Assembly (NCBI GenBank): GCA_947685225.1
Contig: CANTUV010000077.1
Span: 322,501 to 386,500, forward strand
DNA length: 64,000 bases
Source: Garcia nutans
Lineage: Eukaryota > Streptophyta > Magnoliopsida > Malpighiales > Euphorbiaceae
Reading direction: 5' to 3'
Part shown: positions 10,201 to 21,900 of the stretch, piece after piece
Numbering within the stretch: position 1 is the stretch's first letter
How the letters are laid out: every line of letters starts with the position of its first letter
Notes under the pieces: model-generated
What the model was told of the DNA's origin: nothing
The model's database searches: none
Seen by the model: only the letters and a program-made list of their open reading frames with translations
Made by a program: the position numbers and the translations under genes

Positions 10201-13141
10201 CATTTGGTAAATGTGGGCATGAATGGTTGATATATCCATTTCTTATGGTAACTTGCAATGAAATTTGCGACTTAATATTAATTTGATTACAGACCTATCC
10301 CTTCATGGATGGTTAATTTCGTAACATTGATGTGTCACCTTCTTAACCTCTCATTCCAATAATCTTTTAGCTCGGCCCCAAGCTTTCTATTTCCCCATAT
10401 GATTTCTCTCCCCATCTCACCTTGCCTTCAGCAAGGAATAGTTAATAATTGATTTCTGCAATGAATTGCAGTTGTTCGAGCTTCTTTTGACACTTGTTAC
10501 AAACTGTAACATTAATGATTTAATTTATTGTTTTGCAGATATGCTTCAGAACAACCTGTACTACAAATTGCATTTCGTTACACAGTAGTTGTGCCCCCTG
10601 AAGAGCTTTCAAGTTCAGAATTGGTTTCTGCAAGTGGGTATGAATTGATTAATAAGTTAACTGGTCATTTCACTTGGTTTAAATGCTTAGATTATAGATA
10701 TATGGTATATTATATAGGTGTATTGGTGGGGCCATGGGGGTTACTTCTACTGAGTGCTGTACACATATCATGCACCAGACAATTTCTCACAACTATTTGA
10801 TTGTACTTCATTGTTCCCGGGGTAATTTATGTATGTTTATGCAGAGGCAAGCATTCCCTTAAAAGACGATTGAGGATCCGCACTTTGCAATTTGGGGTTG
10901 CTCGAAATATCCATGAAATCTATGACAGTGTTGATCCTGAAGCTGTTCTATCAGTACTTGTTCACAAGGTATTTTCTCCTCATCATTGAATAATAATATT
11001 TGAGAAGGAAGAAAAGATAGTAATGTATGATCTTATTGCCCTAGTAATGATCCAGGGAATTGTCAGCACTATTGCCCAATCCTGGCAGCTGATAAAATAA
11101 AGAATTGTTTTTATATTTGAACTTAAATGATTAAATGGTACAGATGCAAAAGAACCTATTTTCCCCTTTCACTCCCCCTAAAGTGAGAGCAGGTAAATGC
11201 TCTCTACCTGTAAAATTAAGCTGTTCAACCAGTACTTGGCCTGTGAAAACCAACTGATGTACATAAATATTCTCATATAAGGCCTCCTAGATTTTATTCA
11301 ATCTTCAGTGGAGTTGCTATTGTTGTTGAAATGCTATATGTTCTTGATTCTGTTATGATATCCAAAACAAGAGCTGATTTGATTTCCTATAACCAAGTAA
11401 AAACCAGAGAAGAGAATTTTGGACCTTAGAAAGAAAATCATTCACATCATGCTAAGATTTGGCTGTGGTTCTTATTCCTTGTGGCTTCTTCTTAAAAGAA
11501 TAATATAGTTGGTTTATTACCGAAACGTTAATTAAGGTACATGTAAACATGCATCGCAATGATTACATGTTTGTTCACTTTGCAGGTTATATTAGCCTCA
11601 CTGGAGCAAGGTGTTAGGGAGGGCAGGATGTTGCTTCATGATTGGCTTGTGATCCTTACAGCACAGTATAATGATGCTTATAAACTTGTTCAGTCTAAGA
11701 ATGGTAGTTCGTTAATTGGTCAGATCGATGTTGCATTCTCGCAATGCCCACAACTGCAGCCCTTACCTCGCCTAGTTTTTGCTTTGCTTCGAAATCCTCT
11801 TCTCCGCTTCCATGAAGAAGGTGTTCACCCTGACTACCGGATCTACCTGCAATGCCTTTTCAGGTATATATGTTGTTTACATTTTATTTGCAACAATCGG
11901 TGTTCTAATTGAGAGAGAATTGATTTGCAATGTTTGAACCAAAATTGAAAATGATCAACAAGCTGCGCCCACCTGTAATGATCAACACTACAGATCTCCA
12001 CCTACATGCCTCCACAACCCAAAAATAAGCATATGCCGACTATTTACTCTGTTAAAGTCTAAGATTACCAGGTTGTGGATCTTTCTATAAAGCTGATTTG
12101 CTAGCTGGTCCTCAACAGCTCGTACTTGAAAAGAAAAAGACCAGCACACCGGTTGTTTATATGGCCAATATGAATAGTTGATTTTGGTAAACTACCATAT
12201 TGGCAAACTTGATGGGCTGTGTGATGAACACTTCTTTGCCCTACTCTGTCAGTTACTTGGCAGGTCATTGAAAAAATTATTGCTGAAGTTATCATGCTAA
12301 TATTTTATTGATAATAATTGTGATTCAATCAAATGCGAAAGTTTTTTTTTTTAGCTTTTGTTTGACCCATTAGAACAGTTAAATATTATTTGGCCTCTTT
12401 TGCCTGTTCTTGTCAAGATACCATTTTGCTGTTGGTATTTTTAAGTTGATTTGTGTTATTAGTTTTAATGTTCTGGCTTATCTTCAACTGTTATTTTTAT
12501 CCAGTGATATAGGTATTCATTTGTCGAAGTTGATTTGTGTTATTAGTTTTAATGTTCTGGTTTTTCTTCAACTGTTATTTTTATCCAGTGATCTAGGTAT
12601 TGATTTGTCTAAAATTTGTGGTGCAGTGCTCTGGAGCCAAGTTCCCTTCACCGAGCTGTATATCCATTACTTATGTCCTATTCTACACCAGATAAACAAG
12701 CATTTCCTCGCCACTCTTTGAGTAGAGCTGCTTTGATTACCAGCGGTAGTCCAATATTTTTCCTTGATGCATTTACAACTCTAATCGTGTTCTATTCTTC
12801 TACAGCAGATCCCTCGCTTCCTTTCCCTCCACCCCAGGATTGTAAGTTGTTTTTATCGTTTGTTACACTGTTCTCATGCAGCAGAAAAGAATTGTGCTTT
12901 GCTTTCTAAAACAAATGTCTTTTTCCCAGGTTTGTTGAGAAGTACAATTAACAAATTGAAGCAAGAGAGAAGTATCACTCCGAAATTGATTTTTATCCGA
13001 GGAGGGCAGGATGATGCCTCTGCATTTGAGAATTACCTCATTGAGGAGCAAGATGTTGATGGTAATGGCTTCACAAGTGTAATGGGATTTGTTTCTTTCC
13101 TTGAAGACATTACTCAGAGCGTTTTGGAATATATGAAATGA
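4283..13141 (+). CDS. SEC23: Sec23-family COPII coat protein (SEC23-like, 744 aa)
   Basis: Complete gene of 14 exons: 4283-4610, 4782-4847, 5501-5554, 5659-5831, 8521-8707, 8901-9046, 9132-9286, 9455-9536, 9612-9727, 10539-10637, 10845-10968, 11586-11863, 12627-12841, 12930-13141. All junctions keep phase and total 2235 nt. Sec23 is the inner COPII coat subunit that activates Sar1 GTPase at ER exit sites. Residues 53-76 form the Sec23/24 zinc finger (CENC, CALC); next come the trunk ([20 protein letters not shown]), the beta-sandwich, a helical part and a gelsolin-like C terminus ([20 protein letters not shown]). The start [13 protein letters not shown] and the length match the divergent plant paralogue of the Arabidopsis At2g27460 type (about 745 aa, from memory) rather than canonical Sec23. 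Intron 4 carries an antisense LINE and intron 5 a LINE tail; neither touches exons. Donor 5 (GTCTGT) is weak. Sec24 is less likely given length and start. Confidence 0.93.
5907..5923. repeat. Target-site duplication, left copy
   Basis: TCTAACCTATTCAATAC, matched by TCTAACCTGTTCAATAC at 8437-8453 (16 of 17 identical). It brackets the antisense LINE and fixes both ends of the insertion. Confidence 0.88.
5924..8436 (-). mobile_element. 5'-truncated RTE LINE inside intron 4 of the Sec23-like gene
   Basis: Read on the minus strand the element starts in the endonuclease domain ([16 protein letters not shown], then [17 protein letters not shown], 8030-8272), continues through a linker (7676-8005) and the RT (6989-7339 and 6450-7007, with [19 protein letters not shown] and [10 protein letters not shown]), and ends in a 3' UTR with GGGATTAAGGCTTTGTTGAG and a TTGAG-type tail at 5924-5960. 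Frameshifts and stops split the ORF. It is about 2.5 kb, truncated at its 5' end, and flanked by a 17-bp duplication. It is similar to but not the same subfamily as the LINE at 1-1530, whose tail is TTG repeats. Confidence 0.92.
6450..8272 (-). pseudogene. LINE endonuclease/reverse transcriptase remnants
   Basis: Pieces of one ancestral ORF in different frames on the minus strand: endonuclease C-terminal part 8272-8030, linker 8005-7676, RT N-terminal part 7339-6989 and RT palm 7007-6450. The catalytic FADD motif is kept near 6715-6735. The two RT pieces overlap by 19 nt in different frames, which marks a frameshift near 6990-7007. No function expected. Confidence 0.85.
8437..8453. repeat. 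Target-site duplication, right copy
   Basis: TCTAACCTGTTCAATAC; partner of 5907-5923 with one mismatch (G8445 against A5915). A short A run follows it. Confidence 0.88.
8789..8814 (+). mobile_element. 26-bp RTE LINE 3' tail insertion in intron 5 of the Sec23-like gene
   Basis: AGGATTAAGGCTTAGTTGAG plus a short repeat of the tail. It matches the last bases of the antisense LINE in the previous intron (reverse complement of 5924-5955). It is flanked by TGTCAATTGCTTTCTT (8773-8788) and TGTCTATTGCTTTCTT (8815-8830), a 16-bp duplication with one mismatch. The simplest reading is an extremely 5'-truncated LINE insertion. Confidence 0.8.
12443..12610 (+). repeat. 84-bp tandem duplication in intron 12 of the Sec23-like gene
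   Basis: AAGTTGATTTGTGTTATTAG starts at 12443 and again at 12527; the two 84-bp units differ at only a few positions. The second copy ends 16 bp before the acceptor of exon 13 (12627), so the duplication doubles a stretch that probably includes the branch-point area. Confidence 0.88.
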
Positions 13142-14685
13142 AAGATTAACCGAAGTAGCCGAATGATATAGTACAGAAAAATACTAAGCACATACATTTG
13201 CCGGAGGCACTTCAGTTGGGTAAGAAATGAGCCAAACATTACTTTGGATTCAAAACTATGTATGGCCAAGCTAAAAATTTGAAGTTCTGTAACATGGGAA
13301 CCGAGTTGGGGGTTGTCGAAACTACTGTACTTCAATCAGCTGGAAATTGGCTTCCTACACTAATTATATACAGATTAGACTTAGCAAGAGAGTTTACCTT
13401 TTGTATACCAAAGTTGCAGGCATTGGAAGTTCGCCTGTGTTTTTGGTTGCATCATTGATATAGGTGAATAAAACTGTACTGAGCTGCTTTCTTAGGTGCT
13501 TATTTTTCTCTGTTTCTGGGAAATCAGATGATTGAATTTCTGTAAGAACATGAGATTTTTTTTAAAAAAAAAATATACTTTTATTTTATTATTATTTTTT
13601 TTCAACTGGCAATTGAATTGCTTGAGAATTATGTGATGTTGGATGCCTCTTATCTCCTTTGCAAGTAAGTACTTCCTCCTCCAATTGCCTTTGCAAATGG
13701 TAACAAAAGTGTTTTAATAATGTTTGATTAGATCATATTCATCTAAGGCATGACATTAAAATAAAATTTAGCATGAGACTTTTGTTATTAAAATTGAATT
13801 GTATGGTAGAAGTTTTTATTTTTTATTAATTAGAAATTTCTGAGTTTAAATTCTGAATATGAAGTATTTTTAAAATTTACATGATATTAAGGCAGAAAAA
13901 AAAAAGAAAAAAAATTGAAATTCATTGAGGATGAATTTATTAACAAAACATTATTATAGGTCATGTTCTGGATTCAATAAAAAATGTTTTAGCTAAGGAT
14001 TTAATATTTGCGAAGATAGATATTTAAATTTAGTAATAATTATAATTCTTGAACATATTTTTAAAAAATATAAGTTAAATATAAAAATATATATAAAAAA
14101 TGGTGCAAAACATGGTTACAAGACTATTATGGATCTATATTTTATAAATTTTAATTAAAATTTATATAAATTTATATATACTATTTTTTATTATTTTTTA
14201 ATTAATTAATATATAATAAATTTAAAATATATATTTTTTTGTTTCATTAATACTCAAAATTATTAATATAGCGTTCAAAGTGAATAAAAATTATTAACAA
14301 TAATTAACATATTTAAATAAAATAAAAATTAAATAAAAATATATAAATAAAAAAAGCAAAATCTAGTTTATAATTAATAACTTAAAAATTAAGATATAAA
14401 TAAGTCGATATAGATCAAAGTTTAATTTAATGGAAAATATATTTTTATTGTATAATAGATATAATATCGATTTTTTTATTTTAATATTAAAAAGTCAATT
14501 AATAGAAAAGGTATAAAAATATTTTTAAAATTTATATAAAAATACGAATTAATTTTTAATTTTTTTTAATTAGGTCTTATTTTAATGTAACAGTCAAACT
14601 GTAGGCTATTTTTGCACCTAACGCTAACTGCTAGCATGCATTGGCCCGTTCCCGTGTTTCTGAATAAAAAAACACTGCTCTTGCC
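13142..14685. other. AT-rich intergenic region
   Basis: The first part (to about 13480) is probably the 3' UTR of the Sec23-like gene. 13730-14580 is extremely AT-rich with many short A/T runs. No coding sequence, RNA gene or clear mobile-element ends were recognised. Confidence 0.5.
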
Positions 14686-14692
14686 TAGGGTT
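14686..14692 (-). promoter_or_regulatory. telo-box-like motif
   Basis: TAGGGTT, the reverse complement of AACCCTA, lies upstream of the RNA-binding protein gene. Telo boxes are common in promoters of plant translation and RNA-metabolism genes; the role here is inferred only. Confidence 0.4.
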
Positions 14693-14728
14693 CTTCCTTT
14701 CTGTATAATAATAAAAATTACTGTAACC

Positions 14729-14857
14729 AATAAATAAATAAATAAATAAAATTTCTCAATCGAAGCTTCTCTCAAGTTTCGATTTCGTTTCCGCTTCTGC
14801 AACCTTTTCTACTATTGCTCGCCGATAGCTTCTCCGGTACTCTCTCTCTCTCTCTCT
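14729..14857. repeat. Microsatellites in the 5' region of the RNA-binding protein gene
   Basis: An (AAAT)n-type run lies at about 14729-14752 and a (CT)n run at 14840-14857. The CT run follows GTAC and could sit at the start of a 5' UTR intron, as CT-rich leaders are frequent in plant genes. Confidence 0.7.
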
Positions 14858-15976
14858 GTATATGAACTTGATTACTGCTATTTTTTTTCTTTTTCTTTTT
14901 TTTTTTTGTTTTTGTCTAGTGCCGCTTTATTTATTTGTGGAAACACGAAACCTATTTTATATTTTGATCGAAATGTGGTTGCTTGCTGCTTAGATTTTGC
15001 TGTTTTTGTTGATTTTGATTGCATATTGGCAACTCCTTTTCTTCAATTTGGTGGAATTTTTCCAACTTTAGCTCGTCAATTGTGGGTTTTAGGTATTAGT
15101 TCGAGAAAGTAAATGATAAAGATTACTAAAGTAAATTATTTGCAGCTTATTGGAACTCTTAGAATTTATTGAACTCTTAGAATTTATTGACTTTGTAGAG
15201 CTAGACTAAATGGTTCTTCTAAATTTTAACACTTTTGTGCTGGATTTGTAAAATATTTATTACCTTTTACAATGTCTATCCCTATCTCAGGCTTTATGTG
15301 CCACTTTATTGCAGGGAGGTGCACAGATTGGTATGTTTTGTTTGGAAATCGTATTGTTTTTGTGAGATTGGATCGCCTTATGGCTTGCTTCAACTTTTTT
15401 GTTGCATCGCACCCTTTTTCTCTAATGTAAAATCTAAATTACCCATAAAAGAATAATCTGAAATAACCTCTAAAAGAATCATCTTGAAGCATCATTATGA
15501 TTTTTTCCTTATTTTGGTCTATTATCTGTAAATTAATTTCTTAGTTCTTATATGCTGCTCTCTCTCTCATATTTTTGTTATGGGGTTAAATGTGCCCCAT
15601 GGAATATAGCTGTTTAATGCTTAAATTCGCCTTTGTTTTTTTGGACAGAGGCCTTTCTAATTTCAAGAAGTTCTTTTCTTGATATTTTTGCACCACCATC
15701 ATAAACCTCATAATTATCATTCAGAAATCTCTTTTGCCTATCTTTGTTAGTACTGCTGCTAATTTTATCATTATTCCTTAAAAGATTTTCACATTACAAC
15801 CACCTTGAGACTTATCTTATCACATGGTTGCTTTTGAGATTCATATTCTGCAAATCCTTTTGGCCTTTGATATTGTTTCCTCCTTTCAATATGTGTGTAC
15901 TTCTTCCCATGAATTCTTCTGGCCTCTGTGCCTTCTCTACAGTTTACCTGCAAGCTTGTTTACTTAGATACATAAG

Positions 15977-18900
15977 ATGCCAAGGGCAAAGGGGAATGCA
16001 TCAGCTGTGGCTGAACCAGTCGAACCTGAAAATTCACTGGAGTCTGATGAGAAGGTTGATCTCGATGAAGATGATCCTGAGGAGGTGATGGATGAAGAAG
16101 TTGAGTATGAAGAAGTAGAGGAGGTGGAAGAAATAGAAGAGGAAGAGGAAGAGGAAATAGTGGAATTGGAAGAAGAAGAGGAGGAAGAGGGGGAGGACAA
16201 TTGTAATGATGCCGCTGGATCTAATTCCCAGAAGAGCATTGTGGGTGATGACACAAAAGTTGAAGATGAGGATGAAAGGAAAAAACATGCTGAGCTTCTA
16301 GCCCGTCCTCCTCATGGTGCTGAAGTATATATTGGTGGCATTCCTCATGATGCTTCCGAGGAAGACTTGAGGGGTTTTTGTGAGTCTGTTGGAGAAGTCA
16401 CTGAGGTAAGCTCTATTCCTATATAGATCACAAACTTCCATATATTTTGTAAAGGTGAATAATGTAACAATGTCTTTTCTTGATTACAGGTTCGAATAAT
16501 GAAAGGCAAAGATTCAACTGAGAACAAGGGTTTTGCATTTGTGACCTTTAGGAGCGTTAATTTGGCTTCTAAAGCAATTGATGAGTTGAATAATACTGAA
16601 TTCAAGGTGCATATCCTTCTTCTGAACCATATGAATTCAACCTCCAACAGACTCATTGAGTAATATTGAATGCCATTGTACTTATCTCTATTTTTTTCCA
16701 CTCAGGGTAAAAGAATTAAATGTTCGACATCCCAAGCAAAGCATCGGTTATTCCTTGGTAATGTTCCTAGAAGTTGGAAAGAAGAAGATCTGAGGAGGGT
16801 TGTGATGGAGGTTGGCCCCGGAGTCATTGGTGTGGAACTGGTGAAGGTTATGTCTATCATAGTTGTTAGTCTTTTTAGATATCTACTTCTTTTTTCCCTC
16901 TTATTCTAAGTCTGCTTGATTATTCCCTAATAAATTTCTGTCATTGGCAGTATTTTTATTTTCTATTATATCATCATCATTATTCTTTTATACTTTGGGG
17001 TAAATGTCTTGTACTCATTGTGTATGTGACATTTGGCTTCAGGATACGAAGACGAACAATAACAGGGGCTTTGCTTTCATTGACTACTATAATAATGCAT
17101 GTGCTGACTATTCAAGGCAGAAAATGATGAGCCCTAAATTTAGGCTGGGTGATAATGCTCCTACTATAAGTTGGGCTGATCCTAGAAATGCCGAGTCTGC
17201 TGCTAATTCACAGGTATTTAAAAAAAGTCATGACTAGTTTTGTTTTGAAGTGGAGTCTTGGAAGAGAGAATTTGGGACAGTCTCATCCTCTAATATTTTT
17301 GCAAGGAGTGACTGATCTCAGAACTTTACTGATAGCAGCAGGAAAAATAAAATAAAGCTAACAGTCCGTGGGGAGTGGACCAGTCTCCAAACCCAAGATT
17401 GGGGCAATTTTCTGATATATCTCAAAGGGAAATACAAGGGATTTAAATACTAAACAAAACAGTTACTATAACTAGGAAATAGCTAAAAACAGAAAGTAGT
17501 GTAGATAGTAGTGGATAGTGTTGCTAAACTTCTGCAACGTGGAGAAAATTCAGCAATTGACTTTGAACTTCATCATGACAGCCACGTGGAAGTTTGAATC
17601 GTTTCCTTGCATAGGTTTTGACATGTGGATTTGTATCAATACTCCCCCCTTGGAAAAATGACTTGTCCTCAAGTCGAAAATCTGGAAATTGTTCAAACAT
17701 AAAATCATAGGATTCCCAGCTCGATTCTTCAGATGGCCGTCCCTTCCACTGAACAAGTAATTCTAGAATGGTTGATCCAGCTCGGTTAACCCAACGGTGT
17801 TGAAGTATTTTCTCAGGAACCAATATGAGCTCCCAATCTTTAGTAATAGGAAGCGGTGCTGGGACTGGTGGCATGGAAACACCATGGGCAGGTCGCAACA
17901 AGGAGACATGGAATATGGAGTGAACCTTGGCATCCACTGGTAGTTCTAGTTCATATGCAACGGCCCCCACTTTGCGCAAAACTTTATAAGGACCAAAAAA
18001 CCGAGGAGAGAGTTTAGCATACCGTGAATGGGCAAGACTTTTCTGTCGATATGGTTGTAGACGAAGAAAGACATAGTCCCCAATGTTAAAGGAAAGATCC
18101 CTTCTGTGAGAATCAGCTTGCTGTTTCATTCGGTCCTGAGAACGCCGCAGATATTCCTTTAAAATTTTCAAAGCATCATCTCTAGCAAGCAACTGAGTTT
18201 CCAAGTCAGCAACTTGTGTCTCGCCTAAGGTAAAAGGAGTGATGGCAGGAGGATCTCGGCCATATACCAGCTTGAAAGGTGTTGTATGGGCTGAGGTGTG
18301 AAAACCAGTATTGAAAGAGAATTCTGCCCAATGTAAAAAAGTGGACCAGGAGCGCGGCTTCTCGTGGGCAAAACATCTGAGATAAGTTTCCAAGCAGCGA
18401 TTAACAACCTCCGTCTGTCCATCTGTTTGGAGATGGTAAGCAGTGCTGAACTGTAGCTTAGTTTGACTTAAAGAAAACAATTCCTGCCAAAACTTGCTGA
18501 GAAAAACAACATCACGGTCAGAAACAATACTGCGGGGTATGCCATGGAGTCAGACGATGTCTTTACAAAAGGCCTCTGCTACAGATTTTGCAGTAAAAGG
18601 GTGTGCCATTGCAATAAAATGAGAGTACTTGGACAACCGGTCCACAACTACCAAGATTGTATCAACTCCATTGGATTTTGGCAGACCTGTTATAAAGTCC
18701 AAGGAAATGTCTTCCCAAATACGATCTGGTATTGGAAGCGGCTGAAGCAGACCCGCGGGCGCCAGAGCTTCATATTTGACCTGTTGGCATGTTAAACAGT
18801 TCTGCACATACTGTTTCACTTCAGTTTTCATATGAGGCCAGAAAAAAGATGCAGCAACCCTTTTAAGAGTTTTAAGATAACCCCCATGTCCGGCCGTAGG

Positions 18901-21900
18901 TGTATCATGACATTCAGCTATGAGTTTGGATCTGAGGGTGTCAAAATCTGGTACCACTAGCCGATCCTTATAGAAGAGCTTATTATTAGCAAGCTGAAAT
19001 TCAGAGTTGAAGGAAGAATTTCCACTTACTTGTGCTATCAATTCTCTGGTATAAGGATCAGCTTGAAGTGCCTCTATCCAATTGGAGAAATCCAATGAAA
19101 TTGGAAGAGAAAGTGCCAAAAATTCAGCATGTTGTGGCAATCTTGAAAGAGCATCTGCACCAACATTTTCTTTGCCAACTTTGTACACAATAGAAAAATT
19201 AAAAGGAAGAAGTTTCATCAAAAGCCTCTGCTGCTCATTTGTAGAAAGTCTTTGGTCTAAGAGATATTTTAAGCTTTTGTGGTCGGTACGTACCAGAAAT
19301 TTTCTGCCTAACAAATAATGCTTCCATTTCTGCAGTGCCAGAACCAAGGCAAGGAGCTCTCTTTCATAAGCTGATTTGTACCTATTGGTGAAGGAAAATC
19401 CCTTGCTAAAATAAGCGATGGGATGTTCTGATTGGAGCAGAATGGCACCAATACCATCAGAAGATGCATCACATTCCACCACAAAATGGTTTAGAAAAAT
19501 CAGGCAGCCCAAGAACAGGTACAGATGTGAGAGCTTGTTTAAGAGCTTGGAAAGCCTTTGTTGCCGCTGTACTCCAAACAAAAGAATTTTTCTTAGTGAG
19601 ATCTATGAGTGGCCTTGCTAGCATCCCATACCCTTTAACAAATTTCCGGTAGTACCCAGTTAGACCAAGGAAACCCCGAAGCTCTTTAACTGTACTAGGA
19701 ATTGGCCAATTCAGAACTGCTAAGATCTTGTCTTGATCAACACCTACCCCATGAGCAGAAGCAATGTGCCCCAGAAAAGCTACTTCGGGTTGGGCAAAGA
19801 GACATTTTGAGGGTTTGGCATAATACTTATTATCAAGTAAAAGCTGAAGGGCAAGGGTTAAGTGTTTGGTGTGTTGATCCATGGTCAGGCTTTAAATAAG
19901 AATATCGTCAAAAAATACTAAAATAAATTGACGAAGATAAGGACGGAAAAGATCATTCATGGCTGACTGGAAGGTGGAGGGTGCATTGGTAAGACCAAAA
20001 GGCATTACAAGAAATTCGTAATGGCCCGAGTGGGTGCGGAAGGCGGTTTTATGAATATCAGCAGGTAATACCCGAATTTGGTGGTATCCAGATTGTAGAT
20101 CGACTTTGGAAAAAACTGTAGCTCCATGAAGTTCATCCAAAAGTTCATCTAAATTAGGAATAGGGTATTTGTCTGGGATGGTGATTTGGTTAAGTCGGCG
20201 ATAGTCAACACACATACGCCATGATTTGTCTTTTTTCTGGACCAACAAAACTGGGCTAGCAAAAGGGCTAGTACTTGGGCGTATGAACCCAAAGGTGAGC
20301 AGCTCAGAAACCTGCTTTTCAATCTCAGATTTTTGGGAGTAAGGGTGTCGGTAAGGGCGGATATTGGGTGGATTCGTGTGGGAAAGAAGTGGAATAGCAT
20401 GGGTGTGATTACGATATGGTGGAAGAGAAGTGGGGTTGTCAAAAACAGCTTCAAATTGGTGAAGTACGTTTTGAATCAACATGGGGATAGGTGTACCTGT
20501 TGATTCGAAGATACCAACCAAGGACTGAAAGGATGCGTCAGGGGATTTAGACTTCACTCCCTGGAGTTTATATTGCTTGCCATTGAGATTAAAGATGAGG
20601 AAGAGTTCAGCCCAATTTGCCTGAATTATATTGAGGGAAGCCAGCCACTGTATTCCAAGAACAAGATCAGCACCACCCATGGTAAAGGGGTAAAAGTCTT
20701 GAGTAATCTTGAGTTCCTGTAACTGCAAAGTAAGATCAGCACACAACTTATTGCACTTAATAATTTGGCCATTTCCAATTTGTACTCCAAAAGCAGGAAT
20801 ATTTTTAGTTGGTAAACTGAGTGCCTCAACTAGTTGACAAGAGACAAAGTTATGAGTTGAACCACTATCAACAAGGATCAGAACACGCCGACCCTGCAAT
20901 GAACCTTCAAGCTTCATGGTAGTGCAGGAATTTCTTCCTAATATGGCCTGGAAAGAAATTTTAGCAGTGGTGATGTTGCATGTGTCATCTAATGGGGCCT
21001 CTTCAATTGCAAGTGCTGAAATCCTTTCTTCTTGGTCATGGAGTTCTTCATCCTCCATCTCCATGATGGAAAGGGTAGCCGCCTTACACCTGTGGGTAGG
21101 AGACCATTTTTCGTTACACCTGAAACATAAGCCACGGGCATACCGATTTTGTCGTTCAAGATCCCAGGGGCGCTGCTGGTTGCTTCGATTTGCTGGGTTC
21201 GAAACAATCGTTGTGGGATGCACAACTGAATTTGAAGAAGGTGTAGCCTGGCTTGTGCTTGACTTGTTTGCATTTGGTAGTGATTGGGATTTGATGCCAC
21301 GTACAGAACCCATCTTGTGCTCAAATTCCAAAGCCAAACTCATGGCCTGGTACACACTTTTGGGCTTATGGATTCGAACATCAGCCTTCAAGTCTTCCTT
21401 TAGCCCATTAAGAAATACACCCAGGAGACAATGATCAGGCCAATTAGACACACAGGCTGATCTCCTAGCAAATTCTTGCCTATAGTCTTGGACTGACCCA
21501 GTGTGCTTTATGTTGCATAAAAACTCATCTGGGTTTTGGAACTCAGCTGGCCCATAGTTTTCTTGAAGGGCCTTGACCAACTCATCCCAAAATAAGATGA
21601 GTTTTTCATTTGTGAGCCATGCAAATAAGTCTAGGGCATCTCCCTCAAGATACATGGTGACTACATCGACCTTAGAGTCATATGGAGTGTTGTAATAACT
21701 GAAATATTTTTCTGCCTTCAAGATCCAACCACGAGGATCCCCTCCTTGAAAATGTGGAAATTCCATTTTGGTTCGAAGATAGACAAAATTTCGAGGCCAA
21801 AAAGATGGATTATACTCATCTTCATCTCCCTCAAGGTGCCTATGAGATTGATGAGGTTGACGTGATTCATGAGAAGAAGCTCCAGCCTTCCCATGAATTT

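Noticed and set aside
13730..14580. Matrix attachment or origin-like region
   Set aside because: Only high A/T content supports it, which is common throughout this window.
15964..16254. Ser-rich open frame on the minus strand
   Set aside because: It is the antisense of the Glu-rich acidic block of the RRM protein (GAA/GAG read backwards as TTC/CTC-type codons); no independent evidence of a gene.
18544..18795. Plus-strand open frames inside the gypsy element (also 19082-19318, 20916-21434)
   Set aside because: Opposite-strand shadows of the pol gene; no independent domain.
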